Shown: one piece after another, positions 53,269-63,596 of the stretch | Layout: each line of letters begins with the position of its first letter | Numbering within the stretch: the first letter of the stretch is position 1 | Assembly (NCBI GenBank): GCA_934045075.1 | Contig: OW203723.1 | Span: forward strand, 23,711,615-23,775,614 | Length of the DNA: 64,000 nucleotides | Origin: Yponomeuta sedellus | Taxonomy: Eukaryota > Arthropoda > Insecta > Lepidoptera > Yponomeutidae | Direction: 5' to 3' | Notes under the pieces: model-generated | Databases searched by the model: none | Told to the model about the DNA's origin: nothing | The model's input: the letters and a program-made list of their open reading frames with translations, nothing else | Made by a program: the position numbers and the translations under genes

Positions 53269-54995
53269 ATGGCAGGAACTGGGTGTGTATTGGGCCATTG
53301 CATTTCATTACCTATCACTGACCTTGGTGTATGTTTACTTAATTTGATGAACACCTGTTTGCAGTTCCACCAGCGACTCCAATGAAAAACATATGAATTT
53401 AAAAAGGAAAAGAAACTCTACTGACGATGAGGTAGGTTTAAGGCTAATCATAATTGTTTATAACCATCTCTTGACCTCCCAATGCTTTGAAGAACCAATT
53501 CACACTTTTAGGAACAGGAGAACATGCCACCATGTAAAATATCCTCCAAGCTAGAGGAGGAGTTGAATGATCAGCCTGCACACAACCTCATAGTTGACGA
53601 ATCCTGCTCTAGTGATGATGAGATCTCTCACTGTGAACTCACAGACATACAACCTCTGAGTGTGCTCACTGACACCGATTACAACCCTGACAGCTTTCTC
53701 AGCCCCCCTAGCCTGCCTGAGCTACCCAACTGTGTGCTCAGTCCATTGGAAAATGTGGCGAGGGGGGACTGCACACCACACTCCAACAAGAGGCCCAGGT
53801 AGGTGCCTTCCTACTTTCAAAAATGACCTATCCTTTTCTCAATCTCAAGTTGTACAATGATGCTTTAGCAAATGTGACCACTTGCAAAAGGGTCACCCAG
53901 AAAAAAACTATTTTTCCATGCAACTTTGATTATGGAAGATCGGAATCTTAACAAAAATTTAGTCCTACTTTTAAAAATATGTAGTGAATCTATGACCATC
54001 TCTTGTAGATAAGTAATGAAGTAAATTGTTATCATTTGGGGATGCTATCCAAGTTTCCTTCTGTGTCATTTGTGAGTTGCTTCCATGCATGTATAAAATT
54101 CCCATGTGATCTTATCATGTTGACCCAGTTATAGTAATTCTACATTAGACAGAAGAAGTGATTGTAATTTCAGAGAAATTATTACTGATACAAACATTAA
54201 GGTAACTTAAGTCTTGCAGTCAACAAAAGCCCACACCCTTACAAATATTGCTATGTATGTTGAGGTCTTATAGTTGTTTGTGACAAATGGATATTGTCAT
54301 ATTTACCTCCAGTTTCTTGTATTCTAACATGTGTTTTAGATAAACAGCTGTCACTTTGCTACTGTCACAAAACATATCAACTATATAACGGATTTACCTG
54401 TATATTAACATTTTTTTTTGTGTATGAGAAACGAGGGGTTATCTTTATATCAAACCCATTGTCTAGCTGAGTTGTAGGTATTTTCGCTAGCCTATTCTTT
54501 TCCTATGTTTCCCCATGATGGCAGTCCGTTAATTCTGGTGCCCAAGTGTTTGTGCAGTAAATAAACAGCATATTTTCTATGGGTGTTGCTCTTTGTAGAC
54601 CCTTCTTTTTTAGACAGCCATAATTAATAGTTTTTGTAAGAATTCCGTTTTCATATTTTGCTATATGTTTGGTTTCTGTCTTCACCTGTCGAGAAGTCTT
54701 GCCTTGGACAACAGTGTTTTTTGAGTTGCAGCCAGCTTCAAGCCCTGGCCCAAACCAACGCAAGAAAGCTAACTGAAGCCCCCTAATTTTTAGCACCAGC
54801 AAAGCGGAATGTCCTGAGTCCCCTAAACGCAAATGCCCCCTGCCTGGGCTCACCTGGGCGGACCCCACAGATGTGTGGAGGCGGATGTGTGATGATGACA
54901 GAGAAGATAACTCAAAGAGGAACCCAAATATGTTTGACAATCACCCCAGCTTGCAGCCCAGGATGAGAGCTATATTACTGGACTGGCTGAATGAG
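53269..54995 (+). CDS. CycE: G1/S-specific Cyclin E, N-terminal part (gene continues past the window)
   Basis: Four coding exons, 53,269-53,282, 53,365-53,431, 53,512-53,798 and 54,794-54,995, all phase-consistent, give the first 190 codons and end in phase 0 at a GTAAGG donor. The N-terminus has the KRKR cluster typical of cyclin E (LKRKRNSTDDE), an acidic, Ser-rich exon 3, and SPKRKC. Exon 4 then opens the cyclin box with TWADPTDVWRRMC and HPSLQPRMRAILLDWLNEV, which includes the MRAIL docking patch. Cyclin E activates Cdk2 for S-phase entry. The next expected exon (CEVY- and HRET-like) was not found before 64,000, so intron 4 exceeds 9 kb. The 14-bp first coding exon is the least certain; if wrong, translation could begin at Met-15 in exon 2. 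Confidence 0.93.
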
Positions 54996-55031
54996 GTAAG
55001 GTGTACTGTTTTTTACTACTCATACACTAGG

Positions 55032-55076
55032 AGGGCTATGTCCAGCAGTGAACTAATATATAGCCCAAAGAAGAAG
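55032..55076 (+). mobile_element. Micro-insertion of a LINE 3' tail
   Basis: Only about 45 bp of the LINE end (GGGCTATGTCCAGCAG to GAAGAAG) between copies of ATACACTAGG (55,022-55,031 and 55,077-55,086). It sits 36 bp past the Cyclin E exon-4 donor. Confidence 0.8.
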
Positions 55077-55086
55077 ATACACTAGG

Positions 55087-55948
55087 TGGTGGTGGCATCG
55101 GATGTTGGCTTGCCCTTGGAAATCAAACAGTATAAACCTTCAAATCGCCCAAGAAGATATGATTACAGAAATTTAAATTCCTTAGGCCTAAAAACTATGG
55201 TGAGAAAATCTTTACTTAGCAGTTTCTCATAGGATTAAAATGAGTACCTCTGAAAAAATTACAGACCTTTTAAACCCTCTACAATGTACCCATTCACATT
55301 TGCAACTATGATTCGGCCCACGCCAGTTTCCTTTTTACATTGTCAAAATAATAAGGACCATTAATTAGCTACTAATGACTGAATTATGATTTTGGGAATA
55401 CCTTGCTTGGTATAGTGAATGGTTTAATTAAAGATAGGTAATTGATAGTGAATTCTGTTTTATTTTTTTATTTTTCATGCTGCCATTAGAATATAGAGGA
55501 AACAAAAAGAGGTAAGCTGTGCGTCGTTTTTTACTATTTGTATTAATTAGTTTAACAGTTATTTTTCAAAGTCGTGCAATTCCAAAGAGTAACTGCGTGA
55601 CATTTTCAGTGAATTCCGTTTTAAAAGTGTAACTTTAGTTTGTCTGTGGCACTGAGGTAATATTGGGGCCGCTGACCCCTTTTTTGCAATGTTCATTGAC
55701 CTCATCAGAGCCGTCGTGTTTGCAGATGTACGCTATAATTGTTGCTGACTTATTACTTTCCAGTTTTACGTAAGTGTACTTTATTACAGAAGTAGAATGA
55801 AGCCCTAGTTGCAAAGCTACTTCAGTTATTTTCTATAGTTTTGATGACTTATACCTTCGGAGATATTTTGTGGAACGTTATTTTATTAAAGATCAGGCTA
55901 TCTCTAATTCAATCGTATCTCAGTCATGCCTTATCGTATTGTTATTAA
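55087..55948. other. Cyclin E intron, no feature recognised
   Basis: AT-rich, no supported ORF, no repeat family seen. Confidence 0.4.
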
Positions 55949-56470
55949 AAAAACCGGCCAAGTGCGAGTCAGACTCGCGCACCGAGGGTTCCGTACAAAC
56001 CTGTATTATAGACCTGAGTATTTGGTATGAATTTCAATTTAATACCTCTACGCGTTTATGAGGAAATGGGTAGTAAGTTTAAAATTATTAAAAAAATATA
56101 TATTATGTGATGTAACTAAAAATTTATGGTTTTCGTAATTTTTCCTTTATCTATGCTATAAGACGTTGCTTCGTACCAAATTTCAAGATTCTGAGTTCAC
56201 GGGAAGCACCCTGTAGGTTTTGATTCCCTTGCAAGTGTCGAAAATTTGCGGCATAAACGGCTGTATCTTTTGATTGCGTTGGCTTAGAAGTTTGATTTTT
56301 TCACAGCTTTAAGGGACAGTAGACCTGAGTAATTGATATAAATTTCAGCTTCATACCTCCACGCGTTCCTGAGAAAAAGGGTCTTGACAGACGGACGGAC
56401 GGACAGACGGACAACAAAGTGATCCTATAAGGGTTCCGTTTTTTCCTTTTGAGGTACGGAACCCTTAAAA
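55949..56470 (+). mobile_element. Lepidopteran interspersed repeat with GGGTTCCGTAC ends
   Basis: It starts AACCGGCCAAGTGCGAGTCA and GCACCGAGGGTTCCGTAC, has a GACGGACGGACGGACAGACG stretch near the right end and closes with GAGGTACGGAACCC. GGGTTCCGTA is thus inverted at the two ends. This repeat is very common in moth and butterfly introns. Class not assigned. Confidence 0.75.
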
Positions 56471-56477
56471 CGTACGA

Positions 56478-56712
56478 CAGTGGCGGGCCTTACTGTCAGA
56501 AGCTATCAAGCCGCCCATAAGGCCTCTGACATGGCATAACGACTGCCATTACATTACAGCCGGACCAACGGCCTAACATCCTTGCGAAGTACGGAAGCGC
56601 TCGGAAAAAAGCCACTAGCGGTAATCACGGGACGGTCACCTATCCTGCACCTGACCGCGCCTGTTGTTGCTTAACTCAAGTGATGATTCCAATCACTCGG
56701 TTCGAATGTGCC
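56478..56712 (-). mobile_element. 5S-rRNA-like SINE, antisense
   Basis: The minus strand carries the GAGTGATTGGAATCATCACT head, GTTAAGCAAC, then GTGACCGTCCCGTGATTACC and the body to AAGGCCCGCCACTGTC. The 3' tail after that is missing. Confidence 0.75.
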
Positions 56713-56875
56713 GAGCGCGTCTTAATAAAACTTAACTAATTACAATTAAATAATGTTACCCCTGCCGGTATCGGTCCTACAGTTTAGTCCTGTGATTTCG
56801 TGACACACAAATATCCAACTCCATAGAAACTTAGTACATTAGTACACTAATATTATATCACACTTGACATCACCC

Positions 56876-57085
56876 TATCACACTAATATTATAAAGGCGA
56901 ATGTTTGTGAGTGTGTATGTTTGTTACTTCTTTACGTCTAAACGGCTGGAGCGATTTTAATAAAATTCGGTATGAAGTTAACTGACACCCTGGTTTATCA
57001 AATTACGTTTTACTGCGAGAATATATTTTATTCCCGTGGGAAAATCGACAAACCGCGGGTAAAACCGCGGGGTACAGCTAAAAGC
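56876..57085 (+). mobile_element. Widespread lepidopteran repeat
   Basis: ACTAATATTATAAAGGCGAA, then GGCTGGAGCGATTTTAATAA and ATTCCCGTGGGAAAATCGAC to ACCGCGGGGTACAGCTA. Same family, opposite orientation, as 22,885-23,125. Confidence 0.7.
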
Positions 57086-57802
57086 TGACTTAAATAGCGG
57101 GATGCACGCACGATGCAAACTTTTTCGGACTCAGTGTTGCAGGCAATCGCATTTAGAATAGGATGATCGATCTGATTACCATGCCGGGGTTCGTGGTTCG
57201 TAGGCCGCGTTTTTCCATGTTTATGTTGACCTTGCCTAGTGAACACAGCATAGGATATCCTAGTCAGGGACCAGGACAAATGGTTGTGTCGTGTGGAAAT
57301 TATTGTTATTATAGAACAAGTGCCAGGGCCAGGCTACCCTGGAAAATAACTCTAGATACACCAATAGCCCTGTTCTATGGTAAACAGACGAAGACAACGC
57401 TGTAACGGTGCAAACCTCTTTACACTATTTTTTATATTTCTTTTCAGTCATTCATTTTCAAAATTTTAAATTACGTCACCCATTTTGAGATTCATATTCA
57501 TTTATTGCATTGTCATGTCTCATTACAGTTCGTATTTGTAATTTTAAAAGTAGGTACATGACACCCTGTAAGGGCACTACAATAATATTAAAACATATTA
57601 AAACAACAGTATTTAAACGTAATAGGTATAACATTGAGCCCTAAATTATTCATCTATATTATCCAGTATCTTCATGCAGAAACATTATCATCATAGGTAT
57701 ATTATAATATTGTTAGAATATTATGTTAGATTTCCCTCATTGTTAGCATTACTACTCACATCTTGACGAGACTTTACTACTTTTGCCTGCGTATTCCATT
57801 TT

Positions 57803-58079
57803 TAAAAACCTATTTAGAGGCTAAAAATTTCACCCATGCCGGGATTCGAACCCGCAACCTCTGGCTATCCGTGCCAGCGCTCTACCAATTGAGCCAATGG
57901 GCGACTCACGGCATCAGTGAAATTTCGAACCTCTTTACACTATTCTCTGTATTACGTACAGCCAGCGACATCTGACTTAAGCAAATTGCATTAGTTACAG
58001 CCCCGACTACCTACTTTGACTAAATAGGTTTTTAAATTTGTTCCTTAGCACGGGTTAGTGCATTAAAAATAAAAATAGT
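57803..58079 (-). mobile_element. Complete family D SINE with inverted tail ends
   Basis: TATTCCATTTTT lies on both sides (57,791-57,802 and 58,080-58,091). On the minus strand the element opens with CTATTTTTATTTTTAATGCA and AACCTATTTAG, runs through GTCGGGGCTGTAAC and the tRNA-like core, and closes with CTAAATAGG. Both ends therefore carry inverted copies of the same tail. Confidence 0.85.
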
Positions 58080-58149
58080 ATATTCCATTTTTATCCAGTT
58101 TTCTGTTTTTTTTATAAATAAAACAGTAAAACATACTATAAAACAGCAC

Positions 58150-58260
58150 AAAGTCAAAGTCGTTCCAGTTTTATTATTTATAAAAGTTTCACTACACTAC
58201 ATTGGCGCCCAACGTATAAAGAAGCCCAGCAACACCCCACGGCTTGATACGCCCAGACGT
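58150..58260 (+). mobile_element. Possible LTR-retrotransposon edge with tRNA-Lys primer site
   Basis: CACTACAT is followed by TGGCGCCCAACGT (58,202-58,214). The 13 bases match the reverse complement of an insect tRNA-Lys 3' end, a known primer-binding site of insect LTR elements. No pol gene follows, so at most a solo edge remains. Confidence 0.45.
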
Positions 58261-58855
58261 CACAATGATAACAACCCAGTCTTAAAGTCCATCCACGTCA
58301 CAACGAGCCGGCGACGTCACGGCGGCACGATTTCAATCCAAAATAATCCTAATACCTGTGTGGTTAGAGAACACAATACAAGTGCAAATTAATGCTCGTT
58401 CCCGGTACCTGCTCGTCGGCCGCAGGCTTTTGCTCGTAGTTTCTAACCTTAAGGTTTATTTTAGTTTGTATCGTGGCACCTGCACGTCGTCGGCCCGTTT
58501 TAATGTGTACAGCCCTTTAGGCTATTCGCATTAATCAATAAGCGATGATCCCGACGGTAATAGAAAGCGAAGTCTGCCTTGGCCGACAAGTTAACGGCTG
58601 TTCCAGCGAGGCAGTCAACTGTTATAAGATTCACTTTACAGCCACCATCATGTGGGGCCTCAGATGTTTTATTGCCTTGAATAATAAGATAACATTATCA
58701 TCAACAACATCGGTCAGGAACACAATTCTAATTCGAAGTCGGTGTAGTATTATTGAGATTTAAGGGGGCCTTATGCCGTATCAGTGCTTTGAAAATATGG
58801 AAAAAATATTGCAAATTTTGGTAGTGTGTCAAAGGTATTGTTAATCATCATTAAA

Positions 58856-59185
58856 CCATTATGTCCCCACCGATGGGCACGGGTCTCTTCTACCACGTGG
58901 GCCAAGTCCGGATTGGTGGAGGCTTGCAAGACTAGTGGCTGGTCTTACTGTCAGAAATGAAAATCCGCCCTAAAGCCTCTGACTTTGCTTAACGACTGCC
59001 ATCTGTGGATGGCAGCCAGCACCAACTGCTTAACATGCCTTCCGAAGCACGGAACCACTCGGAAAAATGCTACTAGCGTTAGTCATATACGGTCACCCAC
59101 CCATGCACTGAACGCGCCCTGTGTTGCTTAACCTTTGTGATCGATTAAGATCACTCAGGCAGCCGGGACTGCAAGCGGTTTGTTA
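58856..59185 (-). mobile_element. 5S-rRNA-like SINE, antisense
   Basis: It has the 3' part (ATGTCCCCACCGATGGGCAC), the body and a decayed 5S-like head (TTAAGCAACACAGGGCGCGT on the minus strand). More diverged than the 5.2-kb copy. Confidence 0.7.
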
Positions 59186-59413
59186 ATTTATTAAAACTCA
59201 ACTAATCTTTCATGTGGGCTAGGCCGACTAAGCTGTCAGGATGGTATAGGTGCTGGGGTTGCCTGTACCATTTATAAAACAATGTTCCAGGCACTGCAGC
59301 GTTCGAGTAGTCCCTTCATCCATCTTGTGTAAGTGAAGGTGCCATGGGACGCTGCTTAAATCATCTCATTACGTAGATGCAAAGGCCAAAGATTAACGTA
59401 ATTTGCTACATTA

Positions 59414-59527
59414 TACTATTTTTATTTTTAATGCACTAACCCGTGCTAACGACAATTTTAAAAACCTATTTAGAGGCTAAAAATCTCACCCATGCCGGGA
59501 TTCGAACCCGCGACCTCTGGCTATCCG
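59414..59527 (-). mobile_element. Truncated family D SINE
   Basis: It opens TACTATTTTTATTTTTAATG, includes CCTATTTAGAGGCTAAAAAT and the B box, and stops in the anticodon stem. Flanks CGTAATTTGCTACAT and CGTAATTTACTACAT are a 15-bp duplication with one change. Confidence 0.8.
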
Positions 59528-59984
59528 TGCCAGAATTTCCGTAATTTACTACATTTCAAAGATGTAACTTGCATGTAAACGTGCTAGTAAAAGAAGTGTT
59601 TATTCTAATGGAGTCAGAGGCAAAACCTGAAAAGATACAAAAAAAATTATCGCAGACAATTTTTCTAGTCCATTGGCATTCCGAAACAGGTCGAGTGGAG
59701 TCTCCTTAACACGATATGAATAGACCCATGCATATCATGCAAAGATGATTCGATTTCGTAGACGGTCGAAATTGCGTGATAGAGATCTTCTCACGCGATA
59801 TTTCAAATATTGAAATGGAGTCAGGGAAATGGTCGGTCGTCCTCTCTTTCGCTTTATTTATTGGCCACATTGAGTTGCATTTTCGGTTTATTGGAAAAAG
59901 ACCCCGAAAATACCATTGAAAAGGGAGCCCTATTCCCATAATAGTCGAAATTAATCTATTTCTACTTTTAGATATTCGATATCA

Positions 59985-60765
59985 ACCCTTTTATGTCCCC
60001 ACTGCTGGGGCACGGGTCTCTTCCTGTATCGCAGGAAGATTAGGCCAAACTCCACCACTGGGGCCAAGTCCGGCTTTGTGGAAGATAGTGTGGCGAGCAC
60101 ATGTCAATCCTCTCGTTTTTGCTAAAAGTTTTCCTTTATGTAAATATAATTAGTCTCTACTATTTTGTCTTTGTACCTTTACGCCGGCACCAACCAACAA
60201 ACCTACACTGGTGACCCCGACGTGATCACCACTATAGGGAAGAGCGGGTGATCGTGCTCTTCCACTATAAAGGGAAGTTTCCCGCCAGGCAGATCGTATG
60301 CCTGGGGACGGCCGGTCCAACTATTGTTAGTCGGAAGTTATTTACTTTATTTTACTTTACTTTCTATAAATTATATTTAGTTATTTAGTTATTTAGTTAT
60401 ATAGTTATATTTATGGTATGTCATTGAAACACTTTGATTGCGCGATGCAGGAATGTTGGAGTTTGTAGTGCGCGCGCAGAGTTGACATGTGCTCGCCACA
60501 ATAGTAAGACAGTGGCGAGCCTTACTGTCAGAAGTTATCAAGCCGCCAATAAGGCCTCTGACATGGCTTAACGACTGCCATTATATGACAGCCGGCGCCA
60601 ACGGCTTAACGTGCTTTGTAAAGCATGGAAGCGCTCGGAAAAATACCACTAGCGGTAGTCACGGGGAGGTCTCCCATCGTGCACCTGACTGCGCCATTTG
60701 TTGCTTAACTCAAGTGATTGGTTTCAATCACTCGGTTCGACTAGGCCACGAGCGCTTTGGCTACT
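59985..60765 (-). mobile_element. 5S-rRNA-like SINE split by a TG...CA element
   Basis: The 3' part (59,985-60,088) and the body and head (60,501-60,765) are contiguous parts of one SINE once the 412-bp insert is removed. The head on the minus strand reads GTTAAGCAAC with CAGTCAGGTGCACGATGGG. Confidence 0.8.
60089..60500. mobile_element. TG...CA element, 19-bp TIRs, 4-bp target duplication
   Basis: It starts TGTGGCGAGCACATGTCAA and ends with the exact mirror. ATAG flanks both sides (60,085-60,088 and 60,501-60,504). It contains CTGGTGACCCCGACGTGAT, similar to LTR-retrotransposon primer-site regions, and a GAAGAGCGGGTGATCGTGCT/CTTCC palindrome. A second copy is near 45.2-45.5 kb. It could be a small LTR-derived element (TRIM or solo LTR) or a TIR MITE. 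Confidence 0.75.
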
Positions 60766-60889
60766 TAGCTGTGATCTAAAGCTGTAGTTAGTGATGTGAG
60801 GCTAATTAGCTGCCGGTTTCAGAACTGAGAAATTTGTCTATGTTGAATATTGGAAAGTATTGATATTGATTCCCAATACTTAGAACTAA

Positions 60890-61232
60890 AAGCGTGGCCT
60901 AGTAGAACCGAGTGATTGGAATCAATCACTTGGGTTAAACAACAACAGGGGCGGTCAGGTGCTGGTTCGGTGACCATCCCGTGACTACCGCAAGTGGCAT
61001 TTTTTTCGAGCGCTTACGTGCTTCGCAAGGCGTTGGTGCCGGCTGTCATGTAATGGCAATGTCAGAGGCCTTATGGGTAGCTTGATAACTTCTGACAGTA
61101 AGGCCCGCCACTGCCTTACAATTCTCCACCAAGCCGGATCTGGCCCCCGTGGTGGAGTATGGCCTAACAATCCTGCGATGCAGGAAGAGACTCGAGCCCT
61201 AGCAGTGGGTAAATGCCAACGGCTGATATAAA
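60890..61232 (+). mobile_element. 5S-rRNA-like SINE
   Basis: AGCGTGGCCTAGTAGAACCG, GTTAAACAACAACAGGGGCG, a GGTTCGGTGACC box, the body, and a CAACGGCTGATATAAAAAAG end. Confidence 0.8.
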
Positions 61233-61234
61233 AA

Positions 61235-62080
61235 AGACTTAGAACTTTCAGACGAACCTAGTGTCACCTACCTACGACTCCCACTGATTTCCGCTTAATC
61301 CGACCGTTTTCTGCAAAATCCTTTGGCAAAGACCTAGGTTCTGAAAATAGCTGTCACCCAACCCAAACTGAGGTTAGCTGGAAGGAAATACTCATTAGTA
61401 CTAAGCTCGCCTTTGTACAAATATGATTATTGTGCAATAAATAATTATGTAATCTAATCACTATTAATCTAATATACACTCATAATATCTAATCAATATT
61501 ATGATTTTGCAACACGTTTTTAAAACCGTATTATTTATTTATTTGTTATCTATGGAAAACCAACAGCTGAAAAACAAACTACATACAAAACTATAAACTA
61601 GTTAGTGAGCCATTTACAGGTTTTCACCTATAGCAAAAGACTGCTAGATTTCTGCAAAGAAACAATTATAGTAACCCAATAGTTACATTAAGCATGCACC
61701 GCAATATGTTAGATTGAAATAGGTAACCATGTTTTTTTTTACGTAGCCTCGTTTGTGTCCCACTGCTGTGGCAAAGGCCTCCCCAAACCATGATTATCAG
61801 TTTTTTTTTACATTGCATGAAATAAGAATTTGGTTGTTGAAGAAGTTATCATTGAAGTGTTGAATTATAAAGTAATATACTTATTTTTCATTGATCCTGT
61901 TAGTTAGCTCCCACGTAGCCCCTTAAGACTACAGTTACGTGTGTGAAATCTCTCTGTCGCGCATATTCTAGCCTTTTTAATTTTGACGAATGTTGTCTCA
62001 GGCATTTCTGGAGAGAAAGTCGGGAACATTTTTGGTATCCTGTACTTGGTTTTTAATAAAGAGAATTGCCTACTACAATT
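61235..62080. other. Cyclin E intron or intergenic, no gene seen
   Basis: AT-rich. A short piece at 61,735-61,795 (GTGTCCCACTGCTGTGGCAA) resembles a common moth SINE tail. No ORF is supported. Confidence 0.4.
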
Positions 62081-62082
62081 AT

Positions 62083-62329
62083 CGGCCTCGGTGGCGCAGC
62101 GGTTTGGCACGCTGACTGTGCAACCGAAGGTCTCGGGTTCGATCCCCGGCCGGGTCAAACTAGGAAACTATCTTTTCTAGTTTGTCTCGGGTCTTGGATG
62201 TTATCTATGTATTTATTGTATTAAATATATCGTCGAGTCAGCACCTATAACACAAGTCATTTAGTTGTACTTAGTATAGGGCTAACGAGATCTGTGTAAT
62301 ATTGCCATGAATATTTATTTATTTATTAT
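62083..62329 (+). mobile_element. tRNA-like SINE (family C)
   Basis: Best-preserved of three copies: head CGGCCTCGGTGGCGCAGCGG, B box GGGTTCGATCCCCGGC, CTAGTTTGTCTCGGGTCTTG, tail ATATTTATTTATTTATT. Confidence 0.85.
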
Positions 62330-62589
62330 GAACTTCTCTTCTTTCTTTTCTTCGTACTAAAAAAATATAGATAATATAATATGATGTTATCACACCCGCA
62401 AACTGCATTCTTGTATTGTCTGTTGATTTGCTTGTGTTTGCTGTTACTATTCTTGTGTGCTTACTTGCAGTACAATTTTGCTTTGTGTTAGTCGTACTAT
62501 GACTTGTCGATATAGCTTTCCACCTTTTAGTAGACCGCGAGTAGATTAGTGGGAACCATACACAATTGCCTAGACAAAATATTCGTGAT

Positions 62590-62950
62590 TTTTTTTTTAG
62601 CCCTATAAAGGGCACCCTCCGGAGGACACGGGGGAGGGAGGTGGTGAATGCTCATGCATAACAGCACGGACCCGGCCGTGCTGCCAATGTGGGACTCACA
62701 AGAAGTGCGCCTACCCACTAAACACCACCATGAGGCTGGTTTTGGTCCTAAGGACCCCTAAACCCACATCGGGAGCGACCCCCCTCGAGGCCGAGGAGGG
62801 CGCACATATTCGTGACTTAAAACCACAACACGAGAGAGCGTTACATTTTTGCTCCTTTATGCCCTTTCGATCGACATTAAACCAACACCACGCCTGTGTC
62901 CCGGGAGTGTTAGGAGGAGGTCACGGTTTGCACGAAGAGATCCGGTAATT
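62590..62950. other. GC-rich, probably transposon-derived stretch
   Basis: CACCCTCCGGAGGACACGGG, GCACGGACCCGGCCGTGCTG and CCCCCCTCGAGGCCGAGG are unlike the AT-rich surroundings and have GC palindromes. The 72-codon ORF across it has no recognisable domain. It is probably a LINE 5' or 3' region. Confidence 0.4.
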
Positions 62951-63334
62951 TCATCAGTATTTTCTATTTTACTAGAAAGGCCTAACCTAAGTCAGTTTCT
63001 CAAGAGTTTTTAGTGCACCCCTCCAAGACCAGTTGTAACGTTGAATGGACTTAGACCCGTTCTTGAATGGGGTGCATAATTAGGGGTGGCACCCAACGTA
63101 CTGTACTAGCTACGAAAGAAGCACAGCTGCACTACAAGAAATTCTGTCTGTCGTTTGCGATATTAATTTTTGATGAATTTGTCTGCTGGAATGAAACAAC
63201 TCTGTCATACCTATGTTTTACAAATAAATGCATCTTATCTTATCTGGCTGTTAGGAATGCTTCAAAATTAGGTGTGCATATTAAGGCGCTCCGGACCATT
63301 AGATACAAGTTTTTTATAGATCCAAGTTCATTAT

Positions 63335-63440
63335 TGATCCAATTCCCATTTCACCCAATATGCGTTTCAACCAATTCCCATTTTACACAATTCTCATTTC
63401 ACACAATTACTTTTTTATAAAATTTCCATTTCACTTAAGT
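63335..63440. repeat. Short diverged tandem repeat
   Basis: Four to six units of the type CCAATTCCCATTTCAC, about 17 bp apart, directly upstream of the FLYWCH ORF. Confidence 0.65.
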
Positions 63441-63596
63441 CCCGTTTTCATCTTTCTTCTTTTTAAAAAAAATCCTCTTTGCTGCTTTATTAATATTGAA
63501 GTGCCTGATTTGACATTGTCAAGAAGAAAACTATTAAAATCGTATTGAATTATAGAATGTTTGCGTCCCAAAAAACCAAAAGTCAGTTCAAATAAA

